Positions 51,671 to 61,088 of a stretch of 64,000 nt of DNA are shown piece by piece. Position 1 is the stretch's first letter; the number at the start of each line of letters is the position of its first letter. The position numbers and the translations under genes are program-made. Source of the stretch: Herbiconiux sp. (lineage in GTDB: Bacteria > Actinomycetota > Actinomycetes > Actinomycetales > Microbacteriaceae); NCBI RefSeq assembly GCF_004297105.1, contig NZ_SCVE01000002.1:1-64000 (forward strand). The letters run 5' to 3'. Below the pieces are notes generated by a model. That model was not told where the DNA came from. It saw only the letters and a program-made list of their open reading frames with translations, and did no database searches.

Positions 51671-52912
51671 ATGAGTGATGGCCGGGGTGCGCGAACGCGC
51701 GTGGATGCGAGTGACACCGCGACAACGGATGGGGGCAACTCGGCCGACCCCGCCGACAGAGCGACCACGCGGTCGTCCAGGGCCGGGCGGCCCTCGATCG
51801 AGGTGACGGAGAAGGCCGATGCACCCGCGAAGCCGCAGGGCGGCATCCAGCGGTTGATCGCGTGGGTGATGGCCCTGCGGCCGGTTCGGGTGTTCCTGCG
51901 GTTCGGGGCCAGCGGTGGCGAGATCATGGCGTCGGGCATGTCGTTCCAGGCCGTGTTCGCCGTGTTCGCCGGCATCTGGGTGGGGTTCTCGATCTTCGGC
52001 ATCGTGCTCGCGTCGAACCCGCAGTTGATGGATGCCGTGGTCGCCCAGCTGAGCAATGCGATCCCCGGCCTCATCGGCGAGGGGGGCGCGATCGACCCGG
52101 AGGCCCTCTCGCAGGCGCGCATCTTCGGCTGGACGGGCGCCATCGCCCTGGTCGGACTGGTGCTCACCGCCGTGCGCTGGCTGGCATCGACGCGCGACTC
52201 CATCCGGCGCCTGTTCAGACTCGACCCGCCCACCACGAATCCGGTCATCCTGAAGCTCAAGGACTTCGGTCTGGCTCTGGCCTTCGGCATCGCCATCGTG
52301 CTCTCGTCGGCGGTGAGCCTCATCAGCAACCAGGGTCTCGCGCTGGTGTTCGACCTGTTCGGCGTCGACACCGAGTCGCCCCTCGCGCTGGTCGCGGTCT
52401 GGCTGCTCGGCGTGCTCGTGGTCTTCCTCTTCGACAGCGTCGTGCTCGGCGTCGCCTTCCGCGTGCTGTCCGGGGTGAAGATCCCGCGCCGGCGCCTGAT
52501 CGTCGGTGCGGCGATCGGCGGCGCAGCCCTGGGCGTGCTCAAGATCCTCGGCACCCAGCTGCTCGGCGGCGCCACCTCGAATCCGCTGCTGGCGTCGTTC
52601 GCGGTGATCATCGGGATCATGATCTTCCTCAACCTGGTGTGCCGCGTCATCCTCATCTCGGCCACCTGGATCGCGGTCGGCATGGACGACGCGGGCATCG
52701 ACGCCCGCGCGCTCTCCCCGGAGCAGCAGGAGCAGGAGCGTCTGCAGCGGGTCGCGGATGCGCGCGACACCCTCGTGCAGGCCGAACGCGAGCGGCTGCA
52801 GAACGAGCTGGCCAGCACCCACGGTCTCGCCCGGCGTCGTGTGCGCAAGAAGCTCGAGCGGCTCGAGGAACTCGACGAGGCCCGCGCGGTGGAGCTCGCG
52901 AAGAAGCACTGA
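51671..52912 (+). CDS. YihY/BrkB-family membrane protein
   Basis: The product has 413 residues. After a Ser/Thr/Ala-rich leader of about 60 residues there are six membrane helices, with MASGMSFQAVFAVFAGIWVGF at the front, as in YihY. The tail (residues about 340-413) is a charged helix with QQEQERLQRVADARD repeats that may form a coiled coil. The family's role is disputed (once misannotated as RNase BN). Its position between sdhB and trpS resembles the mycobacterial order. Confidence 0.9.
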   Translation: MSDGRGARTRVDASDTATTDGGNSADPADRATTRSSRAGRPSIEVTEKADAPAKPQGGIQRLIAWVMALRPVRVFLRFGASGGEIMASGMSFQAVFAVFAGIWVGFSIFGIVLASNPQLMDAVVAQLSNAIPGLIGEGGAIDPEALSQARIFGWTGAIALVGLVLTAVRWLASTRDSIRRLFRLDPPTTNPVILKLKDFGLALAFGIAIVLSSAVSLISNQGLALVFDLFGVDTESPLALVAVWLLGVLVVFLFDSVVLGVAFRVLSGVKIPRRRLIVGAAIGGAALGVLKILGTQLLGGATSNPLLASFAVIIGIMIFLNLVCRVILISATWIAVGMDDAGIDARALSPEQQEQERLQRVADARDTLVQAERERLQNELASTHGLARRRVRKKLERLEELDEARAVELAKKH

Positions 52913-52967
52913 GCGCCGCATCCACCGCAGACGAAACGCCGTCGGTGGCGGCCAGTACAGTAGAACC

Positions 52968-53804
52968 ATGCCCCGCAAGCCCCTCAGAATCGCCTCGGTC
53001 AACGTCAACGGCATCCGCGCCGCCTTCCGCAACGGCATGGGCGAGTGGCTCGATGGCCGGGGTGTCGACATCCTCGCTCTGCAAGAGGTGCGCGCCCAGA
53101 CGGAGGACATCGAGAACCTCGTCGACGACGGCTGGAACATCCTGCACGACCCCGCCACCGCCAAGGGCCGCGCGGGTGTGGCGCTGCTCAGCCGCGACAA
53201 GGCCAAGATCCACCGCGTCACCTTCGGCCCCGACGACTTCGACAGCGCGGGTCGCTGGCTCGAGGCCGACTACGAGTGGGGCGACAAAGTCGTCACGGTG
53301 GTCTCCACCTACGTGCACTCCGGCGAAGACGGCACGCCCAAGCAGGTGGAGAAGTACAAGTTCCTCGACGCGATGGAGCAGCACCTGCCCGCCCTCCGCG
53401 AACACAACCCGCTCGCCGTCGTGGTGGGCGACCTGAACGTGGGCCACCGAAAGATCGACATCCGCAACTGGCGCGGCAACCAGAAGAAGGCAGGCTTCCT
53501 GCCCACCGAGCGCGCGTACTTCGACCGCTTCGTGGGCGCCGAAGACGACCCCGGGTACAACGCCGGCGCGGGTCTCGGCTGGGTCGACCTGCACCGCCGT
53601 TTCGAGGGCGAGGTCGAAGGCCCCTACACCTGGTGGTCGCAGCGTGGCCACGCCTTCGACAACGACACCGGATGGCGCATCGACTACCAGCTGGCCACGC
53701 CCGAGCTCGCCGCATCCGCCGTCAGCTACACCATCGACCGTGCGGCCAGCCATGACGCGCGCTGGAGCGATCACGCGCCGGTCGTGGTCGACTACTCCCT
53801 CTGA
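52968..53804 (+). CDS. xth: Exodeoxyribonuclease III
   Basis: The product has 278 residues. SVNVNGIRAAF, the catalytic LQEVRAQ (Glu), GDLNVGH (Asp-Asn), the WWSQRG region, RIDYQLAT and the terminal SDHAPVVVDY (Asp-His) are the AP endonuclease/exonuclease III signature. It cuts at abasic sites and removes 3' blocks. Start ATG 52968 gives the usual length. It starts 55 bp after the YihY gene. Confidence 0.95.
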   Translation: MPRKPLRIASVNVNGIRAAFRNGMGEWLDGRGVDILALQEVRAQTEDIENLVDDGWNILHDPATAKGRAGVALLSRDKAKIHRVTFGPDDFDSAGRWLEADYEWGDKVVTVVSTYVHSGEDGTPKQVEKYKFLDAMEQHLPALREHNPLAVVVGDLNVGHRKIDIRNWRGNQKKAGFLPTERAYFDRFVGAEDDPGYNAGAGLGWVDLHRRFEGEVEGPYTWWSQRGHAFDNDTGWRIDYQLATPELAASAVSYTIDRAASHDARWSDHAPVVVDYSL

Positions 53805-53868
53805 ATTCATTGCTACGCCGCCGCTGCTGCGGCGCAGCGTTCCTCCCGAACCGTGAAAAGACGAACCC

Positions 53869-54882
53869 ATGACTGAAACCAAACCGCGCCTGCTCTCCGG
53901 CATGCAGCCCTCGGCCGAGTCGCTGCACCTCGGCAACTACATCGGTGCCCTGCTCAGCTGGAAGGCCCTGCAGGAGACTCACGACGCGTTCTTCTTCCTC
54001 GCCGATCTGCACGCCATCACCGTGCCGCAAGACCCGGCCGAGCTGCGCGCCAACACCCGTCGCACGATGGCCCAGTACATCGCCGCCGGCATCGATCCGT
54101 CGAAGTCCACGCTGTTCGTGCAGTCGCACGTTCCGGCGCACGCCGAGCTCGCCTGGATCCTGAACACCCTCACCGGTTTCGGCGAGGCCGCCCGCATGAC
54201 CCAGTTCAAAGACAAGGCGGCGAAACAGGGGCAGGATGCGGCATCCGTCGGCCTGTTCACCTACCCCATCCTGCAGGCGGGCGACATCCTGCTCTACCAG
54301 GCCGTCGATGTGCCCGTGGGCGAAGACCAGCGTCAGCACATCGAGCTCACGCGCGACCTCGCCGCCCGCTTCAACTCGCGGTTCGGCGACACCTTCACGG
54401 TGCCGAAGCCGTACATCCTGAAGGACACCGCCAAGATCTACGATCTGCAGAACCCGACCTCGAAGATGTCGAAGTCGGCCGAGTCGGCCTCGGGCGTGGT
54501 GTGGCTGCTCGATGAGCCGAAGGTCACCGAGAAGAAGATCATGCGGGCCGTCACCGACACCGACGGCGAGGTGCGCTTCGATCGCGACACCAAGCCGGGG
54601 CTCGCCAACCTGCTCACGATCTTCGCCATTCTCGCGAACCGCTCGGTCGACTCCGTGGTGGAGGAGTTCGCGGGCGGCGGGTACGGCACGTTCAAGAAGG
54701 CGCTGGCCGAGGTCGTGGTGGGCACGGTGGCACCGATCCGCGAACGCACCCTCGAGCTGCTCGACGACCCGGCCGAGCTCGACCGCATCCTCGCCGTGAA
54801 CGCCGACCGCGCCGCCGTCGTGGCCGAGGCCACGCTCGCGCAGGTCTACGACCGCGTCGGTCTCCTCCCGCGCCGCCGCTGA
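53869..54882 (+). CDS. trpS: Tryptophanyl-tRNA synthetase
   Basis: The product has 337 residues, class Ic. The HIGH-type signature is [15 protein letters not shown], and the KMSKS loop is [28 protein letters not shown] is the tryptophan-site region. It charges tRNA-Trp with tryptophan. It lies 64 bp after xth with a separate leader. No T-box or leader peptide was seen. Confidence 0.97.
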   Translation: MTETKPRLLSGMQPSAESLHLGNYIGALLSWKALQETHDAFFFLADLHAITVPQDPAELRANTRRTMAQYIAAGIDPSKSTLFVQSHVPAHAELAWILNTLTGFGEAARMTQFKDKAAKQGQDAASVGLFTYPILQAGDILLYQAVDVPVGEDQRQHIELTRDLAARFNSRFGDTFTVPKPYILKDTAKIYDLQNPTSKMSKSAESASGVVWLLDEPKVTEKKIMRAVTDTDGEVRFDRDTKPGLANLLTIFAILANRSVDSVVEEFAGGGYGTFKKALAEVVVGTVAPIRERTLELLDDPAELDRILAVNADRAAVVAEATLAQVYDRVGLLPRRR

Positions 54883-54904
54883 GGGGCGCCACGGCCCGGG
54901 GAGA

Positions 54905-54944
54905 CGACGGACTTTCCCGCCCGAGACGGCGTGCCAGTCCGTCG
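54905..54944. terminator. Family C inverted repeat between trpS and FUSC genes
   Basis: CGACGGACT (54905-54913) pairs with AGTCCGTCG (54936-54944) with a 22-base loop. It lies between convergent genes and shares ACGACGGA with the structures at 50498 and 51555. Confidence 0.55.
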
Positions 54945-54992
54945 ACTGCCGGACACGCGCTGGATCTCCGTCGACCCCGCGCACGGGATGCG

Positions 54993-56186
54993 TCAGTGCG
55001 GGCCGTCGACGTCGGTCGCGCCCACGATCTCCTCGCGCACCCGGCGCAGGTCTTCGAGCAGCGAGCCGATGAGGATCCAGTGCGCCGGGTCGGGCACGAT
55101 CGCCTGGATCGGCGCCGTCAGCGCCGGGCCGTCCCCCGCGAGACCGCCGTCGACCGTGAGCGTGTCCTCCTCTGCCAGTCGCGCGGATTCCGCCGCCGAC
55201 AGCCCGGCGTGATCCATCACGAGCCGCAGATCGTGGGCCGCCCGGCGCAGCTCTTCGGCGATGGCGCGCGCAGTCGGCTCCTCGTGCAGTGTCTCGTCGA
55301 AGTGGTCGTTCACCGCCCGAGCCATGCCGAGCACGCGCGTCACCACGATTCCGAGCCGCGCCTGCAATGCGATGTCGGACGTGAGCCGCTCGCGGTGCCC
55401 CGAGCGGCGCGGGTTGAACCGCAGACTGTCTTCGGCCGCGTCCAGAGCCTTCTGGGCCTTCGCCTGCATGGGCCGGAGCAGGCGGGCCTCGACCAGGAGA
55501 GTGGTGCGGAAGGCGTCGTCCGTCGGTGCGGAGAGAGCGACCGCGAGCCCGTCCATCGTTCCGGCCAGCTCACGACCGAGCGCGGTCACGGCGTCGTGGG
55601 CCGGTTGCAGGGCGACGGGCGGAACGATCAGCCAGTTGATGAACACCCCGATGGCTGCGCCGATGATCGTCTCCAGGATGCGGGCAGCCGCATAACCGGG
55701 CGTCTGCGCCCCGATCGACAGCACCAGCATGGCGCTGATCGGGATCTGCACCGTCGATGACTGGGGAAACCGCAGCGCCCAGCCGAGCAGCAACGAGACG
55801 ACGATCGCGGCCAGGATGAGCCAGCTCGGTGCTCCGAACACGAGCGCCGCGAGGTACGCCACCACGACGCCCATGATCACGCCGATCGACCGCTCGATGG
55901 CGCGGCTGAACGACTGGTTCACACTCGGCTGCACCACGATGATGGCGGCGATCGCCCCGAAGACGGGGATCTGGCCGGGTGCGATGAGCGAGCAGATCAA
56001 CCAGGCCAGAACAGCGGATGCCGCCGTCTTCAGCACCTGCAGCAGCGAGGTGCGCGTCGAGATCTGGAAGGCGCGCGCGGGCGCGAGCGAGGCCCGGGCG
56101 GCAGCGGACCACCGGCCGGAACCCCGGGAGCGGGAACGATCGCCGTCGCCTCGACGGCGGGTGCCGTCATCCGGATGCGCGCTCAT
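54993..56186 (-). CDS. FUSC-family membrane protein
   Basis: The product has 397 residues. A basic leader of about 50 residues precedes about six membrane segments (from VLKTAASAVLAWLICSLIAP to FINWLIVPPVAL). A cytoplasmic helical domain fills residues 210-397. FUSC (fusaric acid resistance-like) proteins are efflux components or transporters of aromatic acids. The substrate is unknown. It converges on trpS and precedes the gtrA gene in the opposite sense of reading from that locus. Confidence 0.88.
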   Translation of the reverse strand: MSAHPDDGTRRRGDGDRSRSRGSGRWSAAARASLAPARAFQISTRTSLLQVLKTAASAVLAWLICSLIAPGQIPVFGAIAAIIVVQPSVNQSFSRAIERSIGVIMGVVVAYLAALVFGAPSWLILAAIVVSLLLGWALRFPQSSTVQIPISAMLVLSIGAQTPGYAAARILETIIGAAIGVFINWLIVPPVALQPAHDAVTALGRELAGTMDGLAVALSAPTDDAFRTTLLVEARLLRPMQAKAQKALDAAEDSLRFNPRRSGHRERLTSDIALQARLGIVVTRVLGMARAVNDHFDETLHEEPTARAIAEELRRAAHDLRLVMDHAGLSAAESARLAEEDTLTVDGGLAGDGPALTAPIQAIVPDPAHWILIGSLLEDLRRVREEIVGATDVDGPH

Positions 56187-56220
56187 GCCTCCAGGGTAAT
56201 GCGAGGCGTGTGGCGCGGCC

Positions 56221-56733
56221 TCAGAGGGCCGGAGACTTGCCCGCGGCGTCGACTCGCGGGTTCGTGGCCGGCGCGCGCACGCGGTGCTCACTGAACACCC
56301 ACACCCGGTAGAGCACGAAGCGGAACACGGCACCGAGCGCGAGGCCGATGACGTTGCTCGAGATGTTGTCGGCGAGCAGCGAGGTGTAGCCGAGCACGTA
56401 GTGCGAGAACCAGAGGCACGCCAGGCCGATGCCCATGCCCACGATGCTCACCGCGAAGAACTCGATGCTCTCGCGCAGCATGTCGGCGCGGCGGCGGTCA
56501 CGGAACGTCCAGTACCGGTTGCCCAGCCAGTTCACGAGAATCGCCAGAGCGGTGGAGATCAACTTGGCCATGATCGGACCCTGGTGCATGACCGCAGGGT
56601 CCATGATGGTGGTGCGCAGGAGGTTGAAGACACCGACGTCGACGACGAAGCCGACGCCTCCGACGAGACCGAATCGAATGAATTCCGTCGCGAGAATACG
56701 AAGGCGCGAGGGCGCGGCGGGGGTACTGCTCAT
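56221..56733 (-). CDS. GtrA-family membrane protein
   Basis: The product has 170 residues with four membrane helices. FGLVGGVGFVVDVGVFNLL and NWLGNRYWTFRDRRR are GtrA signatures. These proteins help move polyprenol-linked sugars across the membrane. The divergent polyprenol-phosphate mannosyltransferase at 56889 supplies a likely substrate, so the two probably work together. The C-terminal tail is Ala/Pro-rich. Confidence 0.93.
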   Translation of the reverse strand: MSSTPAAPSRLRILATEFIRFGLVGGVGFVVDVGVFNLLRTTIMDPAVMHQGPIMAKLISTALAILVNWLGNRYWTFRDRRRADMLRESIEFFAVSIVGMGIGLACLWFSHYVLGYTSLLADNISSNVIGLALGAVFRFVLYRVWVFSEHRVRAPATNPRVDAAGKSPAL

Positions 56734-56888
56734 GTATGGGCTACCGTTTCTGACGTGCGAAACTGAGAAGACTGTCTTTTCGTATCTTCCAGGTCAATGC
56801 TGAGCGTAACTGGGGAGAATGGACAGAAACCGTGGATACGCTGTCCAGCGGCGACTGAGGTTGTCGCCGGTGACTGAATGAGGAACGT

Positions 56889-57650
56889 GTGACGAAAACT
56901 GTCGTGGTGATACCGACCTACAACGAGATCGGCTCGATTGCCAGCGTGATCGACCGCATCCTCGCCACCGACGAAAGCGCGAATGTGCTGATCGTCGATG
57001 ACAACTCTCCTGATGGTACCGGAGACCTCGTCGATCAGCTCGCAAGCGACGATTCGCGCATCCACATCCTCCACCGTACCGAGAAGAACGGGCTCGGCGC
57101 CGCCTACGGGGCGGGCTTCCGCTGGGCACTCGAGCGCGACTATGATTTCGTGGTCGAAATGGACGCCGACGGCTCGCATCAGCCGGAGGAGCTTCCCCGG
57201 CTGCAGGCTCTGCTGGCCGACGGCGCCGACATGGCCATCGGCACCCGCTGGATTCCGGGCGGAGTCATCAAGAACTGGCCGGCCTATCGCAAGCTGATCT
57301 CCCGGTCGGGCACGCTGTACGCCCGCATCCTGTTGCAGTCGAAGCTGCACGACCTCACGAGCGGCTACCGCGGTTTCCGCGCCGACTCCCTGCGCAGCGT
57401 CGACCTCTCCTCGGTGAACTCGCAGGGCTACTGCTTCCAGATCGAGATGGCCTGGCTCTTCGAACGCTCCGGCGCGAAGATGGGCGAATTCCCGATCACC
57501 TTCATCGAGCGCGAAGAGGGTGTGTCGAAGATGTCGACCGGGATCGTGGTCGAGGCTCTGGCGAAGGTCACCGTCTGGGGCCTGTCGAGCATCGTCGGCC
57601 GTGCGCCCGAGCGACTCGCCCTGCCGTCGGCCGGCGCCGAGGCCCGCTGA
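56889..57650 (+). CDS. Polyprenol monophosphomannose synthase (GT2)
   Basis: The product has 253 residues and a GTG start. VVIPTYNEIGSI, LIVDDNSPDGTGD and the metal-binding DAD in VVEMDADGSHQ are the features of DPM1/Ppm1 catalytic domains. LTSGYRGFRAD and IEREEGVSKMS complete the signature. It moves mannose from GDP-mannose to polyprenyl phosphate for extracytoplasmic mannosylation. There is no fused membrane acyltransferase domain as in mycobacterial Ppm1. It opens the short region that leads to the FMN riboswitch. Confidence 0.93.
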   Translation: MTKTVVVIPTYNEIGSIASVIDRILATDESANVLIVDDNSPDGTGDLVDQLASDDSRIHILHRTEKNGLGAAYGAGFRWALERDYDFVVEMDADGSHQPEELPRLQALLADGADMAIGTRWIPGGVIKNWPAYRKLISRSGTLYARILLQSKLHDLTSGYRGFRADSLRSVDLSSVNSQGYCFQIEMAWLFERSGAKMGEFPITFIEREEGVSKMSTGIVVEALAKVTVWGLSSIVGRAPERLALPSAGAEAR

Positions 57651-57732
57651 CCGCGAAGTCGACCGCGAGGTCACGTCGCGTAAGGAATATCACCACGCCC
57701 AGGGCGTTGAGGTATAACTAGATAGAAGAAAC

Positions 57733-57893
57733 GTGCTCCGGGGTCAGTGAGATTCTGAACCGGCGGTGACAGTCCGCGACCCGAGGGTGAGCTGCTCGCA
57801 GCGAATCCGAGGTTGAACCGGTGGAATTCCGGTACCGACGGTAATGGCGATGTCGTTCTGCGACACCTCCTCAGTCCGGATGGAAGGATGCAC
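57733..57893 (+). ncRNA. FMN riboswitch (RFN element)
   Basis: The 5' strand GTGCTCCGGGGTC closes with GGAAGGATGCAC near 57893. The conserved blocks GCGGTGACAGTCCGCGACCC, ACCGGTGGAATTCCGGTACC and AGTCCGGATGG are in the right order. It is followed 79 bases later by ribD, so it controls the riboflavin operon in response to FMN. A small hairpin CGCCTCG-T-CGAGGCG (57902-57916) lies after it. No poly-U terminator is visible, which favours control of translation. Confidence 0.97.
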
Positions 57894-57972
57894 GGATGGG
57901 CCGCCTCGTCGAGGCGCGCGCATCGGCGTTCCTTGAGCGCATCCCCGGAGACCGTCGGAAGACGAGGACCGG

Positions 57973-59040
57973 ATGAACGCAGTGACGACCGCGGTGGCCA
58001 CCACCGAGCGCGCCGCGATGCACCGCGCCCTCGAGCTGGCCCTGAACGGCCCGCGGCACGGCGTGAACCCCCAGGTGGGCTGCGTCATCCTCTCCGCCGA
58101 CGGCGAGGTGCTCGCGGAGGGCTGGCACGCCGGCGCCGGCACGCCGCACGCCGAGGTGGTGGCGCTCAGCGCCCTGGCCGATCCCTCGCTCGCCCACGGC
58201 GCGACCGCGGTCGTCACGCTCGAGCCGTGCAACCACCAGGGTCGCACGGGCCCGTGCAGCGAAGCGCTCATCTCGGCCGGCATCGCCCGCGTCGTCTACG
58301 CCGTCGCCGACCCCGGTCACCGGTCGTCGGGTGGCGGCGAGCGGATGCGTGCGGCCGGCCTCTCGGTCGAGCAGGGCCTGCTCGGCACCGAGGCGGAGGA
58401 GGCGATCCGCCCCTGGCTCACCGCCGTGCGACTCGGCCGCCCGTTCGTGACCGTGAAGTGGGCGTCGAGCCTCGACGGCCGCGCCGCCGCCGCCGACGGC
58501 ACGAGCCAGTGGATCACCGGCCCCTCCGCCCGCGACGACGTGCACCGCCGCCGCGCGGAGGCCGACGTGATCGTGGTGGGCACGGGCACGATGCTCGCAG
58601 ACGACCCGTCGCTCACGGCGCGGGACGCCGATGGCGGGCTGCGTGCCCACCAGCCCCGCCCCGTCGTGATCGGAACCCGCGAGGTTCCCGCCGGTGCACA
58701 GCTGCACGCGCATCCGTCGGCCCTGCGCCGCATCGAGGGCCACGATCTCGGGGCCGCCCTGGCCGAGCTGTACGACGACGAGGTGCGCTCGGTGTTCGTC
58801 GAGGGCGGGCCGACCCTGGCCAGCGCGTTCCTCGCGGCGGGGCTCGTCGACGAGGTGCTCGTCTACCTGGCCCCCACTCTGATCGGCGGACCGCGCACCG
58901 CACTGACCGACCTCGGTGTGGGCACGATCGGCGAGCAGATCGCGCTCACTCTCACGAGCGTGACGCGGCTCGGCGACGACCTGGCGATCGTCGCGCGACC
59001 GACCGCATCCGCCCCCACGACCCCCTCCCCGAAGGAGTAA
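57973..59040 (+). CDS. ribD: Bifunctional riboflavin deaminase/reductase
   Basis: The product has 355 residues. The N-terminal deaminase has the zinc site HAEVVAL and EPCNHQGRTGPCSEALI. The C-terminal reductase begins near VTVKWASSLDGR and has FVEGGPTLASAFL. It turns the pyrimidine made by GTP cyclohydrolase II into 5-amino-6-ribitylamino-uracil phosphate. It is the first gene of the FMN-controlled operon. Confidence 0.97.
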   Translation: MNAVTTAVATTERAAMHRALELALNGPRHGVNPQVGCVILSADGEVLAEGWHAGAGTPHAEVVALSALADPSLAHGATAVVTLEPCNHQGRTGPCSEALISAGIARVVYAVADPGHRSSGGGERMRAAGLSVEQGLLGTEAEEAIRPWLTAVRLGRPFVTVKWASSLDGRAAAADGTSQWITGPSARDDVHRRRAEADVIVVGTGTMLADDPSLTARDADGGLRAHQPRPVVIGTREVPAGAQLHAHPSALRRIEGHDLGAALAELYDDEVRSVFVEGGPTLASAFLAAGLVDEVLVYLAPTLIGGPRTALTDLGVGTIGEQIALTLTSVTRLGDDLAIVARPTASAPTTPSPKE

Positions 59041-59043
59041 CCG

Positions 59044-59748
59044 ATGTTCACCGGAATCATCGAAGAGCTGGGCGAGGTGCTCGCTCTCGAGCAGACCGCC
59101 GACGCCGCCGTCATCACCGTGCGGGCGCCCCTCGCGGTGAGCGATGCGCACCACGGCGACAGCATCTCGGTCTCGGGGGTGTGCCTCACCGTCATCGCCC
59201 AGACCGACGACACTTTCACGGCCGACGTGATGGCGCAGACCCTCAGCATGTCGACTATCGGGGGCCTCGCCGCCGGCGATCGGGTGAACCTCGAGCGCGC
59301 CGCCCGCGTGGGCGACCGCCTCGGTGGCCACATCGTGCAGGGGCATGTCGACGGCACCGCGACAGTCGTGAGCGTCACCCCGGGCGAGGCCTGGAGCGTG
59401 CTCCGGTTCTCGCTTCCCGACGACCTGGCCCCGCTCGTGGTCGACAAGGGCTCGATCTCGGTCTCGGGCGTCTCGCTCACGGTGTCCGCGGTCGGCCGTG
59501 ACGCGGCAGGCGGGGGTGCCACCGCCGGTGGCCACTGGTTCGAGGTCTCGCTCATCCCGGAGACGCTCGCCGCCACCACCCTCGGCGCGCTCGTGCCCGG
59601 TGACCGCGTGAACCTCGAGACCGATGTCCTCGCCCGGCACGTCGAACGCCTCGTCTCCTTCGGCCTCGCGCCGAGCGCCGGGCCCTCCCCCCGCAGCACC
59701 CCCGCATCCGGGCCGGATGCCCTCACCTCCCCCGGAGGCAACTCATGA
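59044..59748 (+). CDS. ribE: Riboflavin synthase alpha subunit
   Basis: The product has 234 residues. The start MFTGIIEELGEV is that of riboflavin synthase. The protein is a duplicated lumazine-binding barrel, with VSGVCLTV in the first half and VSGVSLTVSAV in the second. It dismutates two 6,7-dimethyl-8-ribityllumazine molecules to riboflavin. It is three bases from ribD and overlaps ribBA by four. The tail is Pro/Ser-rich. Confidence 0.97.
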   Translation: MFTGIIEELGEVLALEQTADAAVITVRAPLAVSDAHHGDSISVSGVCLTVIAQTDDTFTADVMAQTLSMSTIGGLAAGDRVNLERAARVGDRLGGHIVQGHVDGTATVVSVTPGEAWSVLRFSLPDDLAPLVVDKGSISVSGVSLTVSAVGRDAAGGGATAGGHWFEVSLIPETLAATTLGALVPGDRVNLETDVLARHVERLVSFGLAPSAGPSPRSTPASGPDALTSPGGNS

Positions 59749-61061
59749 GCTTCTCACCGATCCCCGAGGTGCTCGACGCCCTGCGCGCCGGCAAGCCGGT
59801 TCTGGTCTCGGATGCGGCCGACCGCGAGAACGAGGGTGACGCCATCCTCGCCGCGGGCCTCGCCACCCCCGAGTGGATCGCCTGGATGGTGCGACACACC
59901 TCCGGCTACCTCTGCGCGCCCATGCCGAACGAACTGGCCGACCGGCTGGCCCTGCCGCTCATGGTGGCCAACAGCCAGGACACCCGGCGCACGGCCTACA
60001 CGATCACGGTCGACGCGGCCGAGGGCGTCACCACGGGCATCAACGCCCACGACCGGGCGCACACGCTGAACCTCCTGGCCGACCCGGAGTCGACACCGGC
60101 GAGCTTCATCCGCCCCGGCCACATCATCCCCTTGCGCGCCGTCGACGGCGGCGTGCGCACGCGTGCCGGCCACACCGAGGCCGCGGTCGAGCTGGTGCGC
60201 GCGGCGGGCCTCGCACCGGTGGGCGTGATCGGCGAGCTGATGTCGGATGACGGCTCGGCGATGCAGCGCGACGAGCTCTTCGCCCTCGGCGAGCGCGACG
60301 GTCTGCCGGTGACCACGATCGAGATCCTCATCGCCTGGCTCGACGAGCAGGACGGTATGACCGCCGGCCTCACCCCGACCGCCGCCTCGGCGGAGAACGC
60401 CCCTTTGAGCATCCCCGAAGCCGCGGCCGTCGACCTCTCACCCGCCGACTCACCGCGGGTGCAGTTCGAGGTGGAGACCACCGTTCCCACCACGCACGGA
60501 GACCTCCGGATGCGCGCCTACCGCGACCTCGAGACCGGCGCCGACCACGTGGCGATCCTCTCCGGCGACCTCGGCCGGGGCTCGGAGAACGCCGCCCACC
60601 CCCTCGTGCGGGTGCACTCCGAGTGCCTCACCGGGGAGGCGTTCGGCTCACTCAAGTGCGAGTGCGGCCCGCAGCTCGACACGGCACTCGATCTGATCGC
60701 CGCCGAGGGAGGCGCCGTGATCTACCTGCGCGGCCACGAGGGCCGGGGCATCGGCCTGATCAACAAGCTGCGCGCCTACCGACTGCAGGAAGACGGCCTC
60801 GACACCTTCGACGCCAACGTGGCGCTCGGCCTGCCGGCCGACGCGCGCGACTACGGAGCGGCCGTGGCGATCCTGGAGGATCTCGGGTCGACCCGCATCC
60901 GTCTGCTCACCAACAACCCCGACAAGGTGTCGCAGCTCGAGGCGCACGGCATCGACGTGGTCGAGCGGGTTCCCCTCGTGGTCGGCGCGGGCGACTTCAA
61001 CCAGCACTACCTGGACACCAAGCGCGACCGCATGGGGCACCTGCTGCCCTCCGCGCACTGA
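59745..61061 (+). CDS. ribBA: Bifunctional DHBP synthase / GTP cyclohydrolase II
   Basis: The product has 438 residues. The N-terminal RibB has DRENEGDAIL, GINAHDRAHT and RPGHIIPL. The C-terminal RibA has the zinc ligands in SECLTGEAFGSLKCECG and LRGHEGRGIGL. It starts both branches: ribulose-5-phosphate to DHBP and GTP to the diaminopyrimidine. The domain join is an Ala/Pro-rich linker near residues 205-235. Confidence 0.97.
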   Translation: MSFSPIPEVLDALRAGKPVLVSDAADRENEGDAILAAGLATPEWIAWMVRHTSGYLCAPMPNELADRLALPLMVANSQDTRRTAYTITVDAAEGVTTGINAHDRAHTLNLLADPESTPASFIRPGHIIPLRAVDGGVRTRAGHTEAAVELVRAAGLAPVGVIGELMSDDGSAMQRDELFALGERDGLPVTTIEILIAWLDEQDGMTAGLTPTAASAENAPLSIPEAAAVDLSPADSPRVQFEVETTVPTTHGDLRMRAYRDLETGADHVAILSGDLGRGSENAAHPLVRVHSECLTGEAFGSLKCECGPQLDTALDLIAAEGGAVIYLRGHEGRGIGLINKLRAYRLQEDGLDTFDANVALGLPADARDYGAAVAILEDLGSTRIRLLTNNPDKVSQLEAHGIDVVERVPLVVGAGDFNQHYLDTKRDRMGHLLPSAH

Positions 61062-61088
61062 CCCGTACCCCTACCGAAAGGATTCGCC

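Noticed and set aside
53821..53870. Possible T-box or leader peptide before trpS
   Set aside because: There is no run of Trp codons, no T-box sequence and no terminator hairpin in this short leader.
57651..57732. tRNA or other RNA gene upstream of the riboswitch
   Set aside because: No cloverleaf can be drawn. The sequence is a short leader with probable promoter elements only.
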